Positions 14,833 through 19,554 of a stretch of 19,554 bases of DNA are shown in pieces (within the stretch, counting starts at the first letter, position 1; each line of letters begins with the position of its first letter). The stretch spans positions 1-19,554 of the forward strand of contig JAEEXV010000061.1 of assembly GCA_016287975.1 (NCBI GenBank), in the 5' to 3' direction. The translations under genes and the position numbers were made by a program. A model generated the notes under the pieces. It had not been told where the DNA came from. It made no database searches and saw nothing but the letters and a program-made list of their open reading frames with translations. This DNA is from Lentisphaeria bacterium. GTDB taxonomy: Bacteria > Verrucomicrobiota > Lentisphaeria > Oligosphaerales > Oligosphaeraceae.

Positions 14833-17800
14833 ATGACTGGCGCCAGGCGTTTCTGGGGGATGGTGTGTGGATGCCTGGCGCTGGCGATGCCCGCATGGGG
14901 TGCATCTGGAGCCTTCTCGGTCGAGGAGAAGGGAGGCGACTTCCAGGTGCTCCATCGCGGCAAGGTATTGATGGAATCGGTCGTGGCCAGCAGCCTGCCA
15001 GACGGCGGGCTGGGGCTGGAGCCAAAGGCGTCGAAGGCGGTGCTGCCCGACGGCACGCGCGTCTGGAACCGCTGGAGCGAACACCGCGACACGCGCATCC
15101 GCCTGGAGGTCGCGCTGAAAGGCGACGGCTCGTCGGTCGAGATCACGATGGTCGGCGAGTGCGAGGCCTACGCAAAATACCGTTCGCGCGGGCTGGAACT
15201 GCGGATGCCAGGTGAGGCGGTCGCGGGCTGTTCGTACGAAGGGCTGATCCAGACGGGGCGGGAGTGGCAGACCGACCAGGGGACGATGGCGTCGGGGAAG
15301 GCGCGCCGCGGGCGCATCGGCAGGGGCCAGTGGCGCTACCTGGGCTTCAGGGGCGGGGACGCGGCGGCCTCTGGGGTCGTTTTCGACTTCAACCCCATCG
15401 GCCCGGGCGAGGACGGGCTGTCGTATGTGACGGGGGTGTTCCGAGGGATTTTCCTGGTCGCGTGGGAGAAGGACGGGCGGGTGCGCGTCGCGGGCGGCGG
15501 AACGCAGAAGGAGCGCGGCGGCATGGTCGGCGCGAAACTGGTGCTGCGCGAGGGCGAGTTCGCGACCGACTATCCCGCGCACCACGCCCTCAGGACCTAC
15601 CACTACCCCGAACGGCTGCCGTTGACGCGGCTCTACTCCTTCGGCGCGAAGAAGCACGGCAAGATGTACCAGTCGGCGGACACGGCCGCGTATGACGCGA
15701 AGAAGGGCTTTGGCTGGCTGGGGAAGCCGCGCCTCAAGGCGTCCCAGGCGGCGCCCGAGGGCGCGCTCTATGCGGCAGTCTCTGGGAAGGACGCGACCTT
15801 CCGCATGGACGGACTCTATCCAGGGCTGCACATCGTCCAGGTGAGCTGCGGCAACTTCGGCGGCGCGCCGAACCGCTTCTCGGTCGCGGTGAACGGGCGC
15901 GAGATCGCGGCGCCGCAGAACGTCGCCAGGTGCGAACTGCTGAATCTCGCGGTGCCTGTGTGGACGCTGGACGGGACGATCGACGTGCGCTTCGGCGGGG
16001 AGTTCCTGGTCTCGGCGATCGGGGACGCCTTCCTGATGGCGCAGGCGGAGGACTTCACCTACCAACGCGGCTACTGGGTGAGCGACGGCTACGAGCCCTC
16101 GGACCTCTACCAGAATGCGGACGCGAAGCCGCAGGCGGTGTTCGCGGTGTCGTCCGAGCGCATTCCGATGCCAGTCCCAGGGGAGGCGGCGGCGGGGCCG
16201 CTGAAGGCGATGACGCGCGAGAAGGCGCCGATGGATCCCGCGTCGCCAGGGCTGGCGTGGGCGAAGCAGGCGGTGGTGCGCCATCTGGGCTACAACACCT
16301 CGACGATGAACGAATACCGCGATCCCGCGGTGCTGTCGCGCGCGCTGGACGAATTGCAGAAGCAAGGGGCGACGGCGGTGTGGGTGTCTGGGATGCATTC
16401 GCGGCACACCTATCCACGGAGCCTGGAGCGCGGCAAGGCGATGCTGGAGCAGATTGCGCAGGCGGCGCATGCGCGCGGGATGAAGGTGATCGACCACCAT
16501 GACGCGACGCTGTGCTGGCAGTCGAACGCGGGCTTCCGCACCATCGCGGAGCGCCTGGGCGAATCGGTTCGGGCGCTGCCGGACATGGTGCCGAGCGCGT
16601 CGCTGTGCATCATGAACCCCGTCTTCACGAGAACCTACCGCGACTACCTGCTCGACCTGCTGCGGCGCGGCGTGGACGGGCTGCAGTGCGACGAGGTCTA
16701 CTTCTTCCAGTATTTCTGCGGCTGCGCGCACTGCCGCGCGAAGTTCCACGAGGCGACGGGCTGGTGGCTGCCGCTGAACGAGCTGGATCCGAGCCTGATG
16801 AACCGCAAGGCGCCGCTGTGGAAGGCCTATCTGGAGTGGCGCAAGAAGGCGCTGGTGGACTGGTTCGTGGAGTTCCGCAAGGAGGCGAACGCGGTCAATC
16901 CCGACTTCGTGCAGTCGACCTACACGACGCACTACGGCTTCGCGGACACCTATGCGTCGCTCTGCAAGGGGAACGACCTGATCGAGGGCACGCGCGCCTT
17001 CAACTACTTCGGCACCGAGGTCATGCCGCGCAACCCGCTGGCGTGCGCGCGCCCGCTGGTGCCCTACCGCAAGATGTACAACCTGCTGCGCGAGGCGAGC
17101 GGCATCCCGCTGTGGGCGGTGATGTACGGCGCCAACCACGAGACGCGCTACTTCGGCTGGGCCGCCTGCAACCTCGCCGCGCAGTGCGGCTTCGTCGACG
17201 ACGGCGCGGACGCCAAGGAGGTGGACTTCCTGACCTTCGGCGGCGGGGCGGAGAACATGGTCATGGCCGAGGCGCGGCCGACGGCGAAGGTGGCGCTGCT
17301 CTTCTCGCAGCACAGCCGCGACTGGAACTTCGCGATGTCGATGCACGGCGAGATCCTCGGGCAGGCGCAGACGCTGGAGGAACTCCACATCCCGTACCGC
17401 TTCTTCGCGGAACTCTCGCTGACGGCGGAGAAACTCAAGGACATCCAGGTGCTCTCGATCGGCGCGGCGGGGTGTCTCGCCGACGCCGACATCCAGGCGA
17501 TCCTCCGCTTCGCCGAAAAGGGCGGCACGGTGCTGATGACTGGCGTCGCGGGGCTCGCGGACGAAATGGGGAATCAACGCAAGACCTGGCCCTTCGCCCG
17601 CTATTTCCAGTTCACGCCGCGGCAGGTCAAGAACGCGAAACTGGCGAGGCTGGGGACGCGCGCGGACGGCGCGGACGCCTTCGCGCCCGCCGCGGGCCGC
17701 GCGTGGTTCCGCCCGACTGGCAAGGGCGCGAATCCGTCGCGGTCGCCGCTCTACGGCTTCGACGAGACGGGCAAGGCATGGCCGCTGGTCTTCGAGGCGA

Positions 17801-18285
17801 AGTGCGGCAAGGGCCGCCTCGTCTACCAGGCGGCGCCCATCGCACTCTCGCTTTTCGCGGACGAGGTGGCGATGCGCAAGCCGTGGGACTTCGAACTGGA
17901 CGAGCCGCTGGCGCGAATGTACCGCCGATACCTCCTGGAGGCGCTGGACGGCGCCTCGCCGTGGCGCGTCGAGGCGCCGACGCAGGTCTTCGCGGAACTC
18001 TACCGCCATGACGGCGCGCTGGTCGCGCACTTCCTCAACGCCACTGGCGCGACCTTGAAGAAGGGCGAGATCGTCCAGCCAGAGCCGCCGCACGGGGTCG
18101 CGTGGCCCGCCCTCGCCGAGGACATCCGGTTCACGCTGGAGGCGCCGCAGGCGCGCGAGGTCTACGCGGTCTCGCCCGACTTCGCGGGCCGCAAGCCGCT
18201 CCCCTTCACGCGCGACGGCGCGAAGATCACCGTGACCCTGCCCCGAAAACTGCTCAAGGCATATACGCTGGTCTGGATGAAGTAG
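14833..18285 (+). CDS. Large secreted GH42-like protein (beta-galactosidase trimerisation-type), putative glycoside hydrolase
   Basis: The 1150-residue protein has a signal peptide (residues about 1-25, hydrophobic VCGCLALAMPAWGASG). Its N-terminal beta-rich region (26-270) is followed by a malectin/CBM-like domain (about 300-390: ATFRMDGLYPGLHIVQVSCGN, FSVAVNGREI, IDVRFGG). A TIM-barrel-like part spans about 480-805, with AVWVSGMHS, GMKVIDHHD, and GLQCDEVYFF bearing D620/E621, followed by C629-x-C631-x2-C634. A flavodoxin-like domain of the GH42 trimerisation type covers about 815-910 (ALLFSQHSRDW, LEELHIPYRFFAE, VLSIGAAGCLADADIQAILRFAEKGGTVLMTG). Such enzymes act on exported glycans; substrate and catalytic pair are not certain. 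ATG 14833 has AGGGAGA nine bases upstream. The gene ends nine bases from the converging regulator. Confidence 0.75.
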   Translation: MTGARRFWGMVCGCLALAMPAWGASGAFSVEEKGGDFQVLHRGKVLMESVVASSLPDGGLGLEPKASKAVLPDGTRVWNRWSEHRDTRIRLEVALKGDGSSVEITMVGECEAYAKYRSRGLELRMPGEAVAGCSYEGLIQTGREWQTDQGTMASGKARRGRIGRGQWRYLGFRGGDAAASGVVFDFNPIGPGEDGLSYVTGVFRGIFLVAWEKDGRVRVAGGGTQKERGGMVGAKLVLREGEFATDYPAHHALRTYHYPERLPLTRLYSFGAKKHGKMYQSADTAAYDAKKGFGWLGKPRLKASQAAPEGALYAAVSGKDATFRMDGLYPGLHIVQVSCGNFGGAPNRFSVAVNGREIAAPQNVARCELLNLAVPVWTLDGTIDVRFGGEFLVSAIGDAFLMAQAEDFTYQRGYWVSDGYEPSDLYQNADAKPQAVFAVSSERIPMPVPGEAAAGPLKAMTREKAPMDPASPGLAWAKQAVVRHLGYNTSTMNEYRDPAVLSRALDELQKQGATAVWVSGMHSRHTYPRSLERGKAMLEQIAQAAHARGMKVIDHHDATLCWQSNAGFRTIAERLGESVRALPDMVPSASLCIMNPVFTRTYRDYLLDLLRRGVDGLQCDEVYFFQYFCGCAHCRAKFHEATGWWLPLNELDPSLMNRKAPLWKAYLEWRKKALVDWFVEFRKEANAVNPDFVQSTYTTHYGFADTYASLCKGNDLIEGTRAFNYFGTEVMPRNPLACARPLVPYRKMYNLLREASGIPLWAVMYGANHETRYFGWAACNLAAQCGFVDDGADAKEVDFLTFGGGAENMVMAEARPTAKVALLFSQHSRDWNFAMSMHGEILGQAQTLEELHIPYRFFAELSLTAEKLKDIQVLSIGAAGCLADADIQAILRFAEKGGTVLMTGVAGLADEMGNQRKTWPFARYFQFTPRQVKNAKLARLGTRADGADAFAPAAGRAWFRPTGKGANPSRSPLYGFDETGKAWPLVFEAKCGKGRLVYQAAPIALSLFADEVAMRKPWDFELDEPLARMYRRYLLEALDGASPWRVEAPTQVFAELYRHDGALVAHFLNATGATLKKGEIVQPEPPHGVAWPALAEDIRFTLEAPQAREVYAVSPDFAGRKPLPFTRDGAKITVTLPRKLLKAYTLVWMK

Positions 18286-18294
18286 GGATCGGCT

Positions 18295-19317
18295 TCACGG
18301 GGGCGGCTGGAGCGCGAGGGGCGGCGTCCTGGAAAAGGGTTCGCGCGAGGTGGCGATATGGCGCAGCCACTCCTCGATGCCCGTTCGGAAGGCCTCCATG
18401 GGCTGCTCCAGCACGGCGACGCCGTTCTGCCGCGAGAGGTCGGGGATGCCGTGGTCCATGGTCAGGAGGAAATAGTCCTTGCCGAGGACGCGCCCCTCCT
18501 TGGTGGCGCGGAGAATGAGCGGCACGGCCAGTTCGTGGTCCAGGTCCAGGATGCCGACGGGGGCGGTGGCGGGCGTGAAGAGACGGCGGGCGAGGCGGTC
18601 GAAGGTGGCCTGGGGCGCGTCGTCCGCATAGCGGAAGTTGTTTTCTGGGAGCAGGCGGAGGTCGTTGGCGAAGCAGGCCTCGTAGAAGGCGATGATGCGT
18701 TCGGCCTGGTAGGGGCGTCCGCTGCCAGGGGAGTGGCAGATGAGCGCCAGGTTGCCGCCCGCCGCCGCCTTCAGCCAGCGGACGCCCTCCTCCATGCCTG
18801 GGCGGATGTCGGTGGCGATGTGGTCGTATCCGTCATAGCGGCGGTTGATGAGCAGTTGCGGCAGCCCCTTGTCCCGCAGGTATTCCATGTAGATGCGCTG
18901 GGATTCACGGGGGAGCATCCAGAGGATGGCCTGGCCAGGGTGGAAGCGCGTCTCCAGGCTGCGCGGGAGGTCGCGCGTGTAGAGCAGGCGCAGCGGAAGG
19001 CCGCCAGTGTTCACCTGCGCAAGCATCTCCGCAAACGGGTAGAAGGGCGAGTTCTCCAGATAGTCGCCGATGACCACGATCTCGGTGATGCCGCCAGGCG
19101 ACGGGGCCGACTGGCGCACGAAGGTGCCGCGACCCTTCTGCGCGTAGAGGACGCCCGTGCGCTCCAGCCGCCGCAGCGCGCGCAGCACGGTCACGCGCGA
19201 ACAGTCGAACTGCCGCATCAACTGCTGCTGCGAGGGCAGCCGCGTCTGCGGCGGACACGCACCCGAACCAATGCGCTCCAGCAGATATTGCTCAATGGCC
19301 GCCGTCTTGGTGAACAT
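18295..19317 (-). CDS. GntR-type winged-helix regulator with LacI-like sugar-binding domain
   Basis: The 340-residue protein has an N-terminal GntR winged helix (about 5-68: RLPSQQQLMRQFDCSRVTVLRALRRLERTG and the wing KGRGTFV). A periplasmic-binding-protein-like effector domain follows (about 78-325), with EIVVIGDY, AILWMLPR, QLLINRRYDGYDHIATDI, LALICHSPGSGRPYQAERIIAFYEA, GILDLDHELAVPLILRA and YFLLTMDHG. This is the AraR-like architecture, in which a sugar usually releases the repressor from DNA. It is convergent with the GH42-like gene, so a role in controlling sugar use nearby is plausible. ATG 19317 is preferred. ATG 19323 and TTG 19335 are in frame, but they overlap or abut the -10 box. 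Confidence 0.88.
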   Translation of the reverse strand: MFTKTAAIEQYLLERIGSGACPPQTRLPSQQQLMRQFDCSRVTVLRALRRLERTGVLYAQKGRGTFVRQSAPSPGGITEIVVIGDYLENSPFYPFAEMLAQVNTGGLPLRLLYTRDLPRSLETRFHPGQAILWMLPRESQRIYMEYLRDKGLPQLLINRRYDGYDHIATDIRPGMEEGVRWLKAAAGGNLALICHSPGSGRPYQAERIIAFYEACFANDLRLLPENNFRYADDAPQATFDRLARRLFTPATAPVGILDLDHELAVPLILRATKEGRVLGKDYFLLTMDHGIPDLSRQNGVAVLEQPMEAFRTGIEEWLRHIATSREPFSRTPPLALQPPP

Positions 19318-19323
19318 GGCCAT

Positions 19324-19352
19324 ATTATAATACAATCAAACAGGTTTGCCAG
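19324..19352 (-). promoter_or_regulatory. Promoter of the GntR/LacI-type regulator, possibly leaderless
   Basis: On the minus strand, CTGGCA (19352-19347) and TATAAT (19329-19324) are spaced by 17 bp. A start seven bases further would be at about 19317, the A of the preferred ATG. The -10 lies in the palindrome TATTATAATA (19323-19332), which could be an operator. The remaining bases up to 19467 are G-rich with an 8-bp GATGCATC palindrome, and I see no gene there. Confidence 0.55.
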
Positions 19353-19467
19353 CGGCGGCAAGGGGGGAATATGGGGAGATCACGAACGGAGGATGCATCA
19401 TACATTCATACAGATTTTTGCAGGGCGCGGGGGAATCGGGGGGAAACTGACGCTATAGTACGGAAGA

Positions 19468-19554
19468 GACCCCAGACTTCAGACCCATCGGGGACCCCAG
19501 ACTTCAGACCCCAGACCCATCGGGGACCCCAGACTTCAGACCCCAGACCCATCG
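19468..19554 (+). repeat. 25/32-bp direct-repeat array running off the right edge
   Basis: Unit 1 (19468-19492, 25 bp) is GACCCCAGACTTCAGACC followed by CATCGGG. Unit 2 (19493-19524, 32 bp) is the same with an inserted CCAGACC. Unit 3 (19525-19554) is like unit 2, cut by the window end. The unit carries internal AGACCC subrepeats. There are no spacers, so it is not a CRISPR array. Confidence 0.9.

Noticed and set aside
14803..18093. Very long minus-strand open frame (over 1000 codons) opposite the GH42-like gene
   Set aside because: It is Arg/His/Leu-rich with no recognisable domain, and mirrors a clear secreted enzyme on the plus strand. High GC content keeps this antisense frame open.
19468..19554. 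CRISPR array
   Set aside because: Units are head-to-tail without unique spacers and no cas genes are present.

Overview
The window looks like a GC-rich chromosome segment from the PVC superphylum, most probably Lentisphaerota (Victivallales-like). I infer this from two long pseudopilin-like proteins that combine an [25 protein letters not shown]-terminus with a C-terminal H-x9-DG motif. I also infer it from how they sit beside GntR-type regulators and very large secreted carbohydrate-active-type proteins. No database search was possible, so the taxonomic call is an inference.

Left part (1-1640): the 3' end of ruvA, then ruvB. The pair is separated by one 9-bp tandem array and followed by a second. 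After an AT-rich regulatory gap comes a plus-strand module (1779-6963): a GntR/FCD regulator with an extra C-terminal DNA-binding-like region, a pseudopilin, and a 1030-residue secreted multidomain protein. A free-standing tRNA-Asn gene with its own promoter and terminator follows (7095-7259), then a nested 14-bp hairpin (7273-7316).

Middle part (7383-12982, minus strand): a cell-surface glycan cluster. In transcription order it holds a WaaG-like glycosyltransferase, a family 2 glycosyltransferase, a WaaP/Kdo-kinase-like protein, a polysaccharide pyruvyl transferase family protein and an FrhB-like iron-sulfur protein. The last two overlap by ATGA, have a promoter of their own overlapped by a 15-bp palindrome, and are visibly less GC-rich than their neighbours. 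They are probably a later acquisition.

Right part (13059-19352): a second pseudopilin with an extended -10 promoter. It is followed by a small unknown ORF overlapping a frameshifted GNAT-like gene (AT-rich, likely foreign), then an 1150-residue secreted GH42-like protein. A GntR/LacI-type regulator lies tail to tail with it. The window ends inside a 25/32-bp direct-repeat array.

Two themes stand out. First, 'regulator + H-x9-DG pseudopilin + giant secreted glycan-active protein' occurs twice and may be a recurring locus type for glycan use. Second, 9-bp-period GGGAC/GTCCC-type arrays recur in noncoding gaps, and two of them press directly against start codons where a Shine-Dalgarno sequence would be expected.
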